This document shows, piece by piece, positions 38,863 through 49,022 of a DNA stretch of 64,000 bases. The first letter of the stretch is position 1, and every line of letters begins with the position of its first letter. The translations under genes were made by a program, and so were the position numbers. The stretch is from positions 6,477,501 to 6,541,500 of the forward strand of contig NZ_BNED01000005.1 in assembly GCF_016755875.1 (NCBI RefSeq), written 5' to 3'. Source of the stretch: Streptomyces spororaveus. GTDB taxonomy: Bacteria; Actinomycetota; Actinomycetes; Streptomycetales; Streptomycetaceae. Under the pieces are notes generated by a model, which saw only the letters and a list, made by a program, of their open reading frames with translations, was not told the DNA's origin and made no database searches.

Positions 38863-38877
38863 CCGCCCGGCAGCGGT

Positions 38878-38928
38878 GCACGAGGGCCCGGCCGCCGTCC
38901 CACGGGATGGGCGGTCGGGCCCTCGTGC
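38878..38928 (+). terminator. Terminator after the YidB gene
   Basis: GCACGAGGGCCC (38878-38889) pairs with GGGCCCTCGTGC (38917-38928), and the inner GGCCGCC/GGCGGTC segments add further pairing. No U tract. Confidence 0.75.
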
Positions 38929-38994
38929 CGCGGGTGCTGGATACCCTGGCCGGACAGTCCGTCAGCTCGCCTTTTCGTCCCCTGGGAGTGCCTC

Positions 38995-40083
38995 GTGAGA
39001 ACCGCCGTCGTCATCGGAACCGGACTGATCGGCACCTCCGCGGCGCTCGCCCTGTCCGCCCGGGGGATCACCGTCCACCTCGCTGACCACGACCCGGACC
39101 GGGCCCGTACGGCGGCCGCCCTCGGGGCCGGCACCGACGAGCCCGCGCAGGAACAGGTCGACCTCGCGATCGTCGCCGTACCGCCGGCCCACGTGGCCAC
39201 GACCCTGGCCGACCTGATCGGGCGCGGCGCCGCCCGCGCCTACGTGGACGTGGCCAGCGTCAAGGGCGGACCGCGGCGGGAGCTGGCCGCGCTCGGCGTG
39301 GACGTCACCGCGTACATCGGGACGCACCCGATGGCCGGCAAGGAGCAGTCGGGGCCGCTCGCCGCCACCGCGGACCTCTTCGAGGGCCGCCCCTGGGTGC
39401 TGACCCCCACCCGGGACACCGACCACGAGGTGCTCAACCTCGCGCTGGAGCTGGTGGCCCTGTCCCGGGCCGTACCGGTGGTGATGGACGCCGACGCCCA
39501 CGACCGCGCCGTGGCGCTGGTCTCGCACACCCCGCAGCTGGTCTCCAGCATGGTCGCGGCCCGGCTGGAGGAGGCCGACGAGACGGCGGTCCGGCTGTGC
39601 GGGCAGGGCATCCGCGACGTGACCCGGATCGCGGCCTCCGACCCGCGGATGTGGGTGGAGATCCTGTCGGCCAACCCGGGACCGGTGGCCGACGTCCTCG
39701 CCGGGATCGCCGCCGACCTGGAGGAGACCGTGGACGCACTGCGCGGCCTGCAGTCCGCCGACGTGGAGAAGCGGCGCGGCGGCGCCGCCGGCATCGAGGA
39801 CGTGCTGCGCCGCGGGAACGCGGGCCGCGTCCGGGTACCGGGCAAGCACGGCGCGGCCCCCACGGTGTACGAGACCGTGGCCGTGCTCATCAGCGACCAG
39901 CCCGGCGAGCTGGCGCGGATCTTCGCCGACGCCGGGCGGGCCGGGGTCAACATCGAGGACGTACGCATCGAGCACGCGACGGGCCAGCAGGCCGGCCTCG
40001 TCCAGCTCATGGTGGAACCGCGGGCGGCGGCCGGCCTGACCGCCGAGCTGCGCGAGCGGGGCTGGGCGCTGCGGCAGCAGTAG
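38995..40083 (+). CDS. tyrA: Prephenate dehydrogenase
   Basis: 362 residues; GTG start. The Rossmann motif is VIGTGLIGTSAA (6-17). Substrate-site motifs THPMAGKEQSG and SHTPQLVSSMVA are present. A C-terminal ACT domain (~290-362, VLISDQPGELARIFADAGRAGVNIEDVRIE) may give tyrosine feedback control. It forms 4-hydroxyphenylpyruvate for tyrosine. It lies upstream of cmk and der as in other actinomycetes; a 200-bp GC-rich spacer separates it from cmk. Confidence 0.93.
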   Translation: MRTAVVIGTGLIGTSAALALSARGITVHLADHDPDRARTAAALGAGTDEPAQEQVDLAIVAVPPAHVATTLADLIGRGAARAYVDVASVKGGPRRELAALGVDVTAYIGTHPMAGKEQSGPLAATADLFEGRPWVLTPTRDTDHEVLNLALELVALSRAVPVVMDADAHDRAVALVSHTPQLVSSMVAARLEEADETAVRLCGQGIRDVTRIAASDPRMWVEILSANPGPVADVLAGIAADLEETVDALRGLQSADVEKRRGGAAGIEDVLRRGNAGRVRVPGKHGAAPTVYETVAVLISDQPGELARIFADAGRAGVNIEDVRIEHATGQQAGLVQLMVEPRAAAGLTAELRERGWALRQQ

Positions 40084-40220
40084 CGGACCGGCGCGGCGGC
40101 GGGCGGCCGGCGGAGAACGGGCGGCGGAGAACGGCGGCGGCGGGGACCGGCGGCGGGGACCGCGGCGGGGGCGGCCGGCCCCCGGAGCACAGGGCGGGGA
40201 CGGGGGCCGTCCGGGGCCGG
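40084..40220 (+). repeat. G-rich low-complexity spacer between tyrA and cmk
   Basis: The strand is dominated by GGCGG, GGGG and GGAC/GGAGAAC runs. Two GGGCGGCGGAGAAC-like and two GGCGGCGGGGACC-like direct repeats occur. No gene is visible. A TAACCT hexamer at 40221 just after it could be the cmk -10 element. Confidence 0.55.
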
Positions 40221-40286
40221 TAACCTTGGGGAGGGGCGCTTTGCCGCGCCCGGACACGTACGCGCAACCAGGAAGGTGCCCGCACC

Positions 40287-40994
40287 GTGGAAACCGCAGC
40301 TCCGTCCGCCGTGATCGTCGCCATCGACGGTCCCTCCGGCACGGGCAAGTCCAGCACCTCCAAGGCCGTGGCCGCCAAGCTCGGGCTGCGCTACCTGGAC
40401 ACCGGCGCCCAGTACCGGGCCATCACCTGGTGGATGATCACCAACGGCGTCGACACCGACGACCCGCAGGCCATCGCGATCGCCGCCGGCAAGCCCGCCA
40501 TCGTGTCCGGCACCGACCCGGCCGCACCCACCATCACCGTGGACGGCCTCGACGCCGCCGGTCCCATCCGGACCCAGGAGGTCACCTCGAAGGTCAGCGC
40601 CGTCAGCGCCGTCCCCGAGGTGCGCACCCTGATCACCGACCTGCAGCGCTCCATCGCCGCCGAGGCGGCCCAGGAGGCCGACGGGATCGTCGTCGAGGGC
40701 CGGGACATCGGCACCACCGTCCTGCCCGACGCCGACCTCAAGGTCTTCCTGACCGCTTCCGCCGAGGCGCGCGCCGCCCGGCGCAGCGGCGAGCTCCGCG
40801 GCAAGGAGGCCGCCGGCCTCGCGGCCACCAAGGAAGCGCTGATCAAGCGCGACGCGGCCGACGCCGGCCGCAAGACCTCCCCGCTGGCCAAGGCCGGCGA
40901 CGCCGTCGAGGTGGACACCACCGAGCTCACGCTCGACCAGGTCATCGAGTGCGTCGTGACGCTGGTGGAAGAGAAGCGGGCGGGCCGCAAGTGA
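40287..40994 (+). CDS. cmk: Cytidylate kinase
   Basis: 235 residues; GTG with AGGAAGG 10 nt upstream. The P-loop is GPSGTGKSS (15-23). Motifs LDTGAQYRAITWW and GIVVEGRDIGTTVLPDADLKVFLTAS are typical of bacterial CMP kinase. It phosphorylates CMP and dCMP with ATP. It is the head of a cmk, acyltransferase, der run, with the stop overlapping the next GTG by 4 bp. Confidence 0.94.
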   Translation: METAAPSAVIVAIDGPSGTGKSSTSKAVAAKLGLRYLDTGAQYRAITWWMITNGVDTDDPQAIAIAAGKPAIVSGTDPAAPTITVDGLDAAGPIRTQEVTSKVSAVSAVPEVRTLITDLQRSIAAEAAQEADGIVVEGRDIGTTVLPDADLKVFLTASAEARAARRSGELRGKEAAGLAATKEALIKRDAADAGRKTSPLAKAGDAVEVDTTELTLDQVIECVVTLVEEKRAGRK

Positions 40995-41638
40995 GCCGAG
41001 CGCCCTCACTGAAGGGTGCGGCGGTCGGCAGGCGCATCGGCATCGGGCTCATGTACGGGCTCTGGAAGCCGCGCGTACTGGGGGCCTGGAAGGTGCCCGC
41101 CTCGGGCCCCGTCATCCTCGCCGTGAACCACTCGCACAACATCGACGGCCCCATGGTCATGGGCACCGCGCCCCGGCCGCTGCACTTCCTGATCAAGAAG
41201 GAAGCCTACGTGGGCCCGCTCGGCCCCTTCCTCGACGGGATCGGGCAGGTCAAGGTCGACCGCGGCGGCCCCGACCGGACGGCGATAGGCCGCGCCCTCG
41301 GCGTGCTCGACAATGGAGGGGCCCTGGGGATATTTCCCGAGGGCACCCGGGGCGAGGGAGACTTCGCCTCGCTGCGCGCGGGCCTCGCGTACTTCGCGGT
41401 CCGCAGCGGCGCACCCATCGTCCCCGTCGCCGTCCTGGGCAGCGGGGACACCCCGGGGCGGGTCGTCAAGGGCCTGCCGGCCCTCAAGAGCCGGGTCGAC
41501 GTCGTCTTCGGCTCGGCCTTCGACGCGGGCGACGGCAGTGGCCGCCGTACCCGTACCGCGCTGGACCAGGCCACCGTACGCATCCAGGACCGGCTGACCG
41601 CCCACCTGGCCGACGCCAAGCGCCTCACCGGGCGCTGA
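40991..41638 (+). CDS. PlsC-type lysophospholipid acyltransferase
   Basis: 215 residues; GTG overlaps the cmk stop. The acyltransferase motifs are NHSHNIDGP (catalytic HxxxxD variant), FPEGTRGEG and an IVPVAVLGS strand, with a short hydrophobic N-terminus. It most likely acylates 1-acylglycerol-3-phosphate to phosphatidate at the inner membrane face. A fused or adjacent cmk-plsC-der arrangement is common in actinomycetes. Confidence 0.88.
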   Translation: MSRAPSLKGAAVGRRIGIGLMYGLWKPRVLGAWKVPASGPVILAVNHSHNIDGPMVMGTAPRPLHFLIKKEAYVGPLGPFLDGIGQVKVDRGGPDRTAIGRALGVLDNGGALGIFPEGTRGEGDFASLRAGLAYFAVRSGAPIVPVAVLGSGDTPGRVVKGLPALKSRVDVVFGSAFDAGDGSGRRTRTALDQATVRIQDRLTAHLADAKRLTGR

Positions 41639-41714
41639 GCGAGACTTGAAACCAGTAGTGGAACCGCGCTGCGCGGGTACCACCGACCACCACGAACGAC
41701 GAGGAACGGACTTC

Positions 41715-43178
41715 ATGAACGACCAGCACGACCACGGAGCACTTGGCGACGCCGAGTACGCGGAGTTCATGGAGCTCGCCGCGGAAGAGGGCTTCGACAT
41801 CGAAGAGGTCGAAGGCGCGATCGAGGAGGCCGGTCACGGCCCGCTTCCCGTCCTCGCCGTCGTCGGCCGCCCGAATGTCGGCAAGTCGACCCTGGTGAAC
41901 CGGATCATCGGCCGCCGTGAGGCGGTCGTCGAGGACAAGCCCGGCGTCACCCGCGACCGCGTCACCTACGAAGCCGAATGGGCCGGCCGCCGCTTCAAGG
42001 TCGTCGACACCGGCGGCTGGGAGCAGGACGTCCTCGGCATCGACGCCTCCGTCGCCGCCCAGGCCGAGTACGCCATCGAGGCCGCCGACGCGGTCGTCTT
42101 CGTCGTCGACTCCAAGGTCGGCGCCACCGACACCGACGAAGCCGTCGTACGGCTGCTGCGCAAGGCGGGCAAGCCCGTCGTGCTGTGCGCCAACAAGGTC
42201 GACGGCCAGAGCGGCGAGTCCGACGCGGCCTCCCTGTGGTCGCTCGGCCTCGGCATGCCGCACCCGGTCTCCTCGCTGCACGGCCGCGGCACCGGTGACA
42301 TGCTCGACGCCGTCCTGGAGGCCCTGCCCGAGGCCCCCGAGCAGACCTTCGGCGGCGCCGCCCCCGGCGGCCCGCGTCGCATCGCGCTGATCGGCCGCCC
42401 GAACGTCGGCAAGTCCTCGCTGCTCAACAAGGTGGCGAAGGAGGACCGCGTCGTCGTCAACGAGCTGGCCGGCACCACCCGCGACCCGGTCGACGAGCTG
42501 ATCGAACTCGGTGGCATCACCTGGAAGTTCGTCGACACCGCCGGTATCCGCAAGAAGGTCCACCTGCAGCAGGGCGCCGACTACTACGCCTCCCTGCGCA
42601 CGGCCGCCGCCGTCGAGAAGGCGGAGGTCGCGGTGATCCTGATCGACACCACCGAGACCATCAGCGTCCAGGACCAGCGCATCATCACGATGGCCGTCGA
42701 GGCGGGCCGCGCGATCGTGATCGCGTACAACAAGTGGGACGAGCTCGACGAGGAGCGCCGCTACTACCTCGAGCGCGAGATCGAGACCGAGATGCAGCAG
42801 GTCGCCTGGGCGCCCCGGGTGAACGTCTCGGCGCTCACCGGCCGCCACATGGAGAAGCTGGTCCCGGCGATCGAGACGGCGCTCGCGGGCTGGGAGACGC
42901 GCGTCCCCACCGGCCGGCTGAACGCCTTCCTCGGTGAGGTCGTCGCCGCCCACCCGCACCCGATCCGTGGCGGCAAGCAGCCCCGCATCCTGTTCGGTAC
43001 CCAGGCGGGCAGCAAGCCGCCGCGGTTCGTCCTCTTCGCCTCCGGCTTCCTGGAGCACGGCTACCGGCGCTTCATCGAGCGCCGCCTGCGTGAGGAGTTC
43101 GGCTTCGAGGGCACCCCGATCCACATCTCGGTGCGGGTGCGCGAGAAGCGCGGTGCCCAGTACAAGAAGAAGAAGTAG
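41715..43178 (+). CDS. der: Ribosome biogenesis GTPase Der (EngA)
   Basis: 487 residues; ATG 41715 chosen because GAGGAAC lies 9 nt upstream and the earlier frame is not protein-like. It has two tandem GTPase domains: the first P-loop is GRPNVGKS (51-58), the second is at ~225-233, each with its own DTGG/DTAG switch II and NKxD motif (ANKVD, YNKWD). A KH-like C-terminal domain ends in the basic tail [10 protein letters not shown]. It assists 50S subunit assembly. The acidic 45-residue N-terminal extension is typical of actinobacteria. Confidence 0.95.
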   Translation: MNDQHDHGALGDAEYAEFMELAAEEGFDIEEVEGAIEEAGHGPLPVLAVVGRPNVGKSTLVNRIIGRREAVVEDKPGVTRDRVTYEAEWAGRRFKVVDTGGWEQDVLGIDASVAAQAEYAIEAADAVVFVVDSKVGATDTDEAVVRLLRKAGKPVVLCANKVDGQSGESDAASLWSLGLGMPHPVSSLHGRGTGDMLDAVLEALPEAPEQTFGGAAPGGPRRIALIGRPNVGKSSLLNKVAKEDRVVVNELAGTTRDPVDELIELGGITWKFVDTAGIRKKVHLQQGADYYASLRTAAAVEKAEVAVILIDTTETISVQDQRIITMAVEAGRAIVIAYNKWDELDEERRYYLEREIETEMQQVAWAPRVNVSALTGRHMEKLVPAIETALAGWETRVPTGRLNAFLGEVVAAHPHPIRGGKQPRILFGTQAGSKPPRFVLFASGFLEHGYRRFIERRLREEFGFEGTPIHISVRVREKRGAQYKKKK

Positions 43179-43191
43179 TTCCCCGTCTGAT

Positions 43192-43232
43192 CAAGCCCCC
43201 CGCCTGCGTCTTCTCCGCAGGCGGGGGGCTTG
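43192..43232. terminator. Terminator after der
   Basis: A perfect 17-bp stem, CAAGCCCCCCGCCTGCG (43192-43208) with CGCAGGCGGGGGGCTTG (43216-43232), loop TCTTCTC. It could serve the convergent gene at 43340 as well. Confidence 0.88.
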
Positions 43233-43339
43233 GCGCTTGCCCCGGGCCGTCTGTGGGCCGTCGAACGCCTCCCGACGCCGACCGACGTCCACCAACAGCG
43301 ACCGCTCGGCAGTAGGTCAGGGCGGGAGCGTTCCGGGGG

Positions 43340-43744
43340 TCAGTAGCCCCGGCGCGGAGCGGGCGGCAGGGCTGCCGGGATGTGCGTCATCCCGGTCTGG
43401 TGCTGCCGCCCTTCGGCGTATCCGGGGCTGCCCGCGTACGAGTACGCCGACTGCGGCTGCGGGGTGTACGAGGGCTGCCAGCCGTCGACGCGCTGCCACG
43501 CGGAACCGGTCCAGCCGCTGCCGTACGTGTACGAGCCCCCGTAGGAGAAGGACGTGAACCCGTGGTCCTCCTCGCCGGTGCGGTCGCCCGGCAGCGCCCG
43601 GAAGGCGCGCAGGTACTCCGAGTACAGCGTGTCGTAGATCGGGGTGTGCGAGACGGCCGGGGAGGTGTCCCGGTCCCGTACGGGACGCATCGCGGGGACG
43701 GTGCTCGGATAGGACGGGGCGCGGGAGGAGTCGTATGGATGCAC
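43340..43744 (-). CDS. Small Tyr/Ser-rich protein of unknown function
   Basis: 134 residues; GTG start. A short folded-looking stretch, HTPIYDTLYSEYLRAFRALPGDRTGEEDHGF, is followed by a Tyr/Ser/Gly/Gln-rich tail (SYGGSYTYGSGWTGSAWQ, YTPQPQSAYSYAGSPGYAEG). No signal peptide or known domain was recognised. Codon usage is normal. It is convergent with der. Conservation in other streptomycetes should settle whether it is real, but the codon-position GC pattern supports it. Confidence 0.6.
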   Translation of the reverse strand: MHPYDSSRAPSYPSTVPAMRPVRDRDTSPAVSHTPIYDTLYSEYLRAFRALPGDRTGEEDHGFTSFSYGGSYTYGSGWTGSAWQRVDGWQPSYTPQPQSAYSYAGSPGYAEGRQHQTGMTHIPAALPPAPRRGY

Positions 43745-43898
43745 GTATCAGCCAACGAACCCGGCGCCCTGCGGATGCGGGGTGGCGGGGGAGGAAACGC
43801 AGATCGCCGGGGGTGTGCGGGACGGACCGCACACCCCCGGCGCACGCCGCCCGGCCCCCTCGGCAGGGAGCTGGGCGGCCGTTCCGGTACCGGCTGGA

Positions 43899-44705
43899 TC
43901 AGGCGCCGGGCGTACCCGCCAGCGGCATCGCGGCGGCCACGAGCTTGCCCGCGGCGGCGGCCTTGTCCAGCGCGTCGCGCAGGAGGTCCTCACGGGGCTG
44001 CTGGCCGATGGAGCCGACCGGGGCGGCGTAGATGAGCACGCGCTGGGTCTTGTTGACGGCGTTGCGCCAGCCGTCGGTGACCGACAGCGCCTGGTGCGCC
44101 TGCCACCAGGCGACCTGGCCGCCGCCGTCGTTGCCCGGCTGCAGTACGGCGTGCAGCTGGCCCGCGGCGAGCAGGACCGACCAGCCGCCGAGCAGGGTGG
44201 GGACCTCGGAGGTGTCGGTGACCGGGATGAAGCCCTGCTCGATGAGGAGCGGCAGGAAGTCGTCGCCGGGGCCGTCGCTGCCGGGGCGGGCGATGGGCGC
44301 GGTCGGCTCGACCACCAGGGCGGGGTGCAGTTCCCCGGCGATCAGGATCAGGCCGCTGGTGATGCCGAGGACGGCCTGGCCGCCGGCCACGTTCTGCGGG
44401 GCGGCGGGACCGCCGGAGGAGGCCGGGCTGTCGCCGGTGATGCTGCGGACGGCGCCCTGGAGCTGCTCCTCGGAGACCGAGACCACCTGTGAGGGGATGC
44501 AGGTGGCGTGGGCGAAGGCGAGTACCGCGGTCTCCTCGCCGACGAACAGCACCGTACTGGTGCGGTCGTTCTCGGGGTCGCCAGGGGTGCGGCAGGAGGT
44601 GCAGTCGTAACTGCGCGGCGCGTCCTCGCCGACGAGCAGCCTGTCGGCTTCTTCGTCACCGATCTCGGCACGTACCTCATCACTGACGTCGAGCATGCGC
44701 GGCAC
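43899..44705 (-). CDS. Conserved streptomycete protein of unknown function
   Basis: 268 residues from GTG 44705, chosen because AGGAG lies 7 nt upstream; ATG 44696 and 44723 are alternatives. A DCTSCRTPG motif near residue 35 could bind metal or form a disulfide. It then shows two strand-rich repeats (STVLFVGEETAVLAFAHATC, LILIAGELHPALVVE, WSVLLAAGQLHAVLQP) suggesting a duplicated domain. No catalytic signature was recognised. It is divergent from the Rpf-like gene with a 295-bp AT-richer spacer (TTACTTTCGGGCC...TTTTCGTTTTG) probably holding both promoters. Confidence 0.68.
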   Translation of the reverse strand: MPRMLDVSDEVRAEIGDEEADRLLVGEDAPRSYDCTSCRTPGDPENDRTSTVLFVGEETAVLAFAHATCIPSQVVSVSEEQLQGAVRSITGDSPASSGGPAAPQNVAGGQAVLGITSGLILIAGELHPALVVEPTAPIARPGSDGPGDDFLPLLIEQGFIPVTDTSEVPTLLGGWSVLLAAGQLHAVLQPGNDGGGQVAWWQAHQALSVTDGWRNAVNKTQRVLIYAAPVGSIGQQPREDLLRDALDKAAAAGKLVAAAMPLAGTPGA

Positions 44706-44991
44706 GGGGTGGCTCCTCGGCATAGGTGCGGGTCCGGGAGGTTCCCGGCTCGCCGGGCTCAACGGCCGAGCGGCGGCCGGGGTCACGCCATTTGAGGGAA
44801 CGGATTCGAACCTGGCCCCCGGAAGGGTGAACCGTCCGACCGGAGCGTTACTTTCGGGCCAACTCTTTTCGTTTTGTGCGCAGTTGATGCCCGGGTGTGG
44901 CCGATCGGGCGGTGGTGGTGGTCGGCCGACCGGGTGGGGTGCGGTGGCCCGCCGCGCGGCGGGCCGGAGACGGCCCGGGGCGGCTGCGTAG

Positions 44992-45708
<717 letters not shown>

Positions 45709-45808
45709 CCCGGGCCGTCCGGTCCGTCCGCGCGTTGCGCGATGCCGTGCGGGCGCCGACCCTGGAAACGACGAGCCGAACGGTTCGCTCGGACACCGGT
45801 GGTGAGCC

Positions 45809-46354
45809 ATGGTCCAGAGCAGCAGACGCCCCCGCGCACACCCGAGGGCAGCCGCACGCGCCGCGGCCTGCACGGCGGCCGCGGTCCTGCTGGCCGCACC
45901 GGCGGTCGCGGGGTGGCCGTCGCCCGCGGTCGCGGCGGGGGCGCCGGGCCCGCCGTACGCCGCGGTCCTGAGCGTGCCGGCCGCGGACGAGCCCGCGGAT
46001 CCCGCGGCGGCCAAGGAGCAGATCGAGAAGAACTGGACCGCCTTCTTCGACCCGAAGACCCCGACCGACGAGAAGGCCGCGCTGCTGCAGCACGGAGACC
46101 TGCTCAAGGTGCTGCTGGACGGCTTCTCGGCCGGTGCCGAAGCGGCCAAGGCCTCCGTCGAGGTCACCGACGTCGTCTTCACCTCGCCCACCGGGGCCGA
46201 GGTGACCTACGACCTGAAGGTCGGCGACGACACGGTAGTGCCGGGCAGCAAGGGCACCGTGGTGTTCGAGGACGGGGTCTGGAAGGTCTCGCTGAAGACC
46301 CTCTGCTCGCTCGTCGAGCTCAGCGGCGCCGAGGCGCCACCGCTGGTCTGCTGA
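45809..46354 (+). CDS. Secreted MTB12-like (NTF2-like) protein
   Basis: 181 residues. Twin-Arg-containing, hydrophobic signal region (~1-42) ending AVAAG. The mature part begins DPAAAKEQIEKNWTAFFDPKTPTDEKAALLQHGD and continues VTDVVFTSPTGAEVTYDLKV...GTVVFEDGVWKVSLKTLCSLVELSG. This matches the architecture of the mycobacterial low-molecular-weight antigen MTB12 domain. Two cysteines near the C-terminus could form a disulfide. Function unknown. Confidence 0.75.
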   Translation: MVQSSRRPRAHPRAAARAAACTAAAVLLAAPAVAGWPSPAVAAGAPGPPYAAVLSVPAADEPADPAAAKEQIEKNWTAFFDPKTPTDEKAALLQHGDLLKVLLDGFSAGAEAAKASVEVTDVVFTSPTGAEVTYDLKVGDDTVVPGSKGTVVFEDGVWKVSLKTLCSLVELSGAEAPPLVC

Positions 46355-46391
46355 GGACCGGCCGGCCGCGGCGCGCTGGCAGACTCGGGGG

Positions 46392-47372
46392 ATGCTCGAT
46401 ACCTCGGCACGACTGCTGCGCCTGCTGTCCCTGCTGCAGGCCCACCGCGAATGGACCGGGGCCGATCTCGCGGACCGCCTCGGCGTCACCGCGCGGACGG
46501 TCCGGCGCGACGTGGACCGGCTGCGGGAGCTCGGGTATCCCGTGAACGCAAGCCCCGGGACCGGGGGCGGCTACCAGCTGGGCGCGGGGGCCGAGCTGCC
46601 GCCGCTGCTGCTGGACGACGACGAGGCCGTGGCCGTCGCCGTGGGCCTGCGGACCGCCGCCGGGAACGGGATCGAGGGCATCGGGGAGGCCTCCGTACGG
46701 GCCCTCGCGAAGCTGGAGCAGGTGCTGCCGTCGCGGCTGCGCCGCAGGGTGTCCGCGCTCAACGAGTTCACCGTGCCGATGCTGCGCGGTGCCCAGCGCT
46801 CGACGGTGGACCCCTCGGTGCTGACCGAGCTGGCCTCGGTCTGCCGGGACGCCGAGCGGCTGCGCTTCGGGTACCGCGACCACGAGGGCAACGTCAGCCG
46901 CCGCACCGTCGAGCCGCACCGGCTGGTGTGCACTGAGCGGCGCTGGTACCTGGTCGCCTGGGACCTGGACCGGGAGGCGTGGCGGACCTTCCGCGCCGAC
47001 CGGATCGAGCCCAGACCTCCGCACGGACCGCGGTTCACCCCGCGCCCGGCGCCCGCCGAGGACCTCGCCGCCTATGTCTCCCAGGGCGTGTCGCAGCGGG
47101 TGTACGCGGCCCGCGCGGTGGTGCGGCTCATGGTCTCGGCGCAGGACGCGGCACGGATCGTCGGGCCGAGCGACGGGACCCTGGAACCGCTCGACGGGCA
47201 GAGCTGCCTGCTGCGCACCGGGGCGGTCAGCCTGGACGTTCTGGTGATTCACATCATGCTGCTCGGCTGTGAGTTCGAAGTGGTCGAGCCGCCTGAGCTG
47301 ACGGATCGGATCAGGGCCGCGCGGGATCTCCTGGGGAGGGCCGTGGAGGCCGGAGAAGTGAAGGAAATGTAG
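46392..47372 (+). CDS. WYL-domain HTH transcriptional regulator
   Basis: 326 residues. N-terminal DeoR-like HTH_11: LLRLLSLLQAHREWTGADLADRLGVTARTVRRDVDRLRELGYPV. The WYL domain has LRFGYRDHEGNVSRRTVEPHRLV and RRWYLVAWDLDREAWRTFRADRI. A C-terminal WCX region follows. WYL regulators bind nucleic-acid or nucleotide ligands and often control stress or conflict genes; the target here is not apparent. The transcript has a ~200-nt 3' region before a strong bidirectional hairpin. Confidence 0.9.
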   Translation: MLDTSARLLRLLSLLQAHREWTGADLADRLGVTARTVRRDVDRLRELGYPVNASPGTGGGYQLGAGAELPPLLLDDDEAVAVAVGLRTAAGNGIEGIGEASVRALAKLEQVLPSRLRRRVSALNEFTVPMLRGAQRSTVDPSVLTELASVCRDAERLRFGYRDHEGNVSRRTVEPHRLVCTERRWYLVAWDLDREAWRTFRADRIEPRPPHGPRFTPRPAPAEDLAAYVSQGVSQRVYAARAVVRLMVSAQDAARIVGPSDGTLEPLDGQSCLLRTGAVSLDVLVIHIMLLGCEFEVVEPPELTDRIRAARDLLGRAVEAGEVKEM

Positions 47373-47575
47373 GGGAGATGAGGGGGATTCAACTGGTCTG
47401 GTCCAAGGGGGTCATGGCAATCCCGGACAGGAATTCGGTCGCCTTCGGCACGAATTCCAAACCGTCTGAACCCCGGGCGTGTCGCGGATCGGTAAACAAT
47501 TTGCGGCTGTTGATATTCTGTGACACAAGCGTGACCCGGGACGGACGAACGTCCGGGCGCGGCGCTGACGAACGG

Positions 47576-47613
47576 CGAAGGCGGGCCGGGTCCGAGGACC
47601 CGGCCCGCCTTCG
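47576..47613. terminator. Strong bidirectional hairpin between WYL and PAP2 genes
   Basis: CGAAGGCGGGCCGGGTCC (47576-47593) pairs perfectly with GGACCCGGCCCGCCTTCG (47596-47613). It lies 204 nt past the WYL stop and 57 nt past the convergent PAP2 stop. Upstream, CGGACG-AA-CGTCCG near 47545 forms a second small hairpin. Confidence 0.85.
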
Positions 47614-47670
47614 TGTGCCGCTTCGCGCGCCGTGCGGGGTGGTGGTGCGTACCGCCCCCGCGGTGGGACG

Positions 47671-48780
47671 TCAGCCGCCGGCGACCGGACGGGCCGCGGC
47701 CCCCCGGGCGGCGGCCCGTTCGGTGTGCGCCGGGCGGCGGCTGCCGGCCGGGGTGACCGGGGTCCGCTCGGAGCGGATCACGTGCGGCCGGCCGGCCGGG
47801 TGCACGGCGGGCCGGGCGGTGGGGGAGTGCACGGTGACGGTGGTCGTGCCGCTCGGGGTCGCCGCGGCGGCCACGGTGGCCGTGACGGGCTGCGGGACCT
47901 GCCCCTCGGAGGCGCCGGCGCCGGGGGCGGCGTCGGCGGCGGGGCGCAACTGCCACTTGCCGCCGGCCGAGAGCAGCGGGGTGAGCGCGGAGACGACCGG
48001 CGCGGGCATCCGTCCGGTCTCGGCGCGACGGCGCAGCCGCTCGCGCACGTCGAAGACGTAGGCCTCGGTCCGGGCGATCAGCGGCTCGAACCAGGGGAGG
48101 GCCAGCAGGATCAGCAGGCCCGCGGACCAGCCGAGCAGGACGTCGCTGACCCAGTGGGTGCCCAGGTACACGGTGGTGGCGCCGACGCTCAGGGAGACGA
48201 CCGCGGACACCACGGACAGCACCCGCCGGGTGACCACGGTGGAGGCCAGGTAGGCCAGGATCCCCCAGGTCACGACGGCGTTGGCGGTGTGGCCGGAAGG
48301 GAATATATCGCCACCGGCGAAGAGTTCGGCGGATCCGATCTCCGTGGCGTAGTGCGGACCGAGCCGGCCGAGGCCGAGCTTGACGGACCCGACGGTGACG
48401 TTGAGCAGCAGCAGCGCCACGCCGAGGGTGATCAGCGGCCGGAGGGTGTGCTGGCGCCAGCAGCGCCAGCCGAGCCAGGCCGCGACCATGACGGCGGTGG
48501 GACCGCGCTGGCCCAGCACGACGAGGTAGTCGAGGAAGGCGTGCACCTGCGGCCACTGCTCGTAGGGCCGGAAGAACATGATCTGCCAGTCCAGGCGGAC
48601 CAGCCAGGAAGTGGTCAGTACGGCAACCACGATCGCGAGATAGAAGGCGAGGGTCGATCCCAGGAGTACGACGCGGTGCCGGCTCATCTGCGGGGTTTGC
48701 AGATGAGCCGGTCGCTCTGGTTCCCGGTCCAGCCGGGCGAACACCCGCTCCAGACGGGTCAGGATTTGGTCGGTACGCAC
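47671..48780 (-). CDS. PAP2-family membrane phosphatase
   Basis: 369 residues; GTG start. About six hydrophobic segments (from residue ~38) form a PAP2 domain, with the three phosphatase motifs KLGLGRLGP, FPSGHTAN and GTHWVSDVLLG, each carrying the expected catalytic residues. The C-terminal ~120 residues are a Pro/Ala/Thr-rich cytosolic or extracytosolic tail. Such enzymes act on lipid phosphates or undecaprenyl pyrophosphate. No tight operon partner; its promoter lies in the AT-richer region upstream. Confidence 0.88.
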   Translation of the reverse strand: MRTDQILTRLERVFARLDREPERPAHLQTPQMSRHRVVLLGSTLAFYLAIVVAVLTTSWLVRLDWQIMFFRPYEQWPQVHAFLDYLVVLGQRGPTAVMVAAWLGWRCWRQHTLRPLITLGVALLLLNVTVGSVKLGLGRLGPHYATEIGSAELFAGGDIFPSGHTANAVVTWGILAYLASTVVTRRVLSVVSAVVSLSVGATTVYLGTHWVSDVLLGWSAGLLILLALPWFEPLIARTEAYVFDVRERLRRRAETGRMPAPVVSALTPLLSAGGKWQLRPAADAAPGAGASEGQVPQPVTATVAAAATPSGTTTVTVHSPTARPAVHPAGRPHVIRSERTPVTPAGSRRPAHTERAAARGAAARPVAGG

Positions 48781-49022
48781 TCAATCGACGTTACCGCCCG
48801 CCGATGGTCGGCCCGGGCGAATCGCGGGCTTTGTGATGACCATGTGATGTGGAGTTGGTCTCATGCGGGACTTAATTCCCGTTATTTCGACAGCGGTTGG
48901 CCGCCGCTTGATCCACCGCCCCGGCAATTGTTTCGGGTAACTTATCCGGACTTTATTGCCGTGCGGGCCATTTCTTTTGCTGAAAGATTGACCGGAATGA
49001 TCCATTCCGTGACGTGGGCGCT

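Noticed and set aside
44800..44835. GATTCGAACC, a tRNA T-loop-like sequence
   Set aside because: The flanking stem does not pair (CCAGG against CCGTT on the minus strand), and no acceptor, D or anticodon arms are found.
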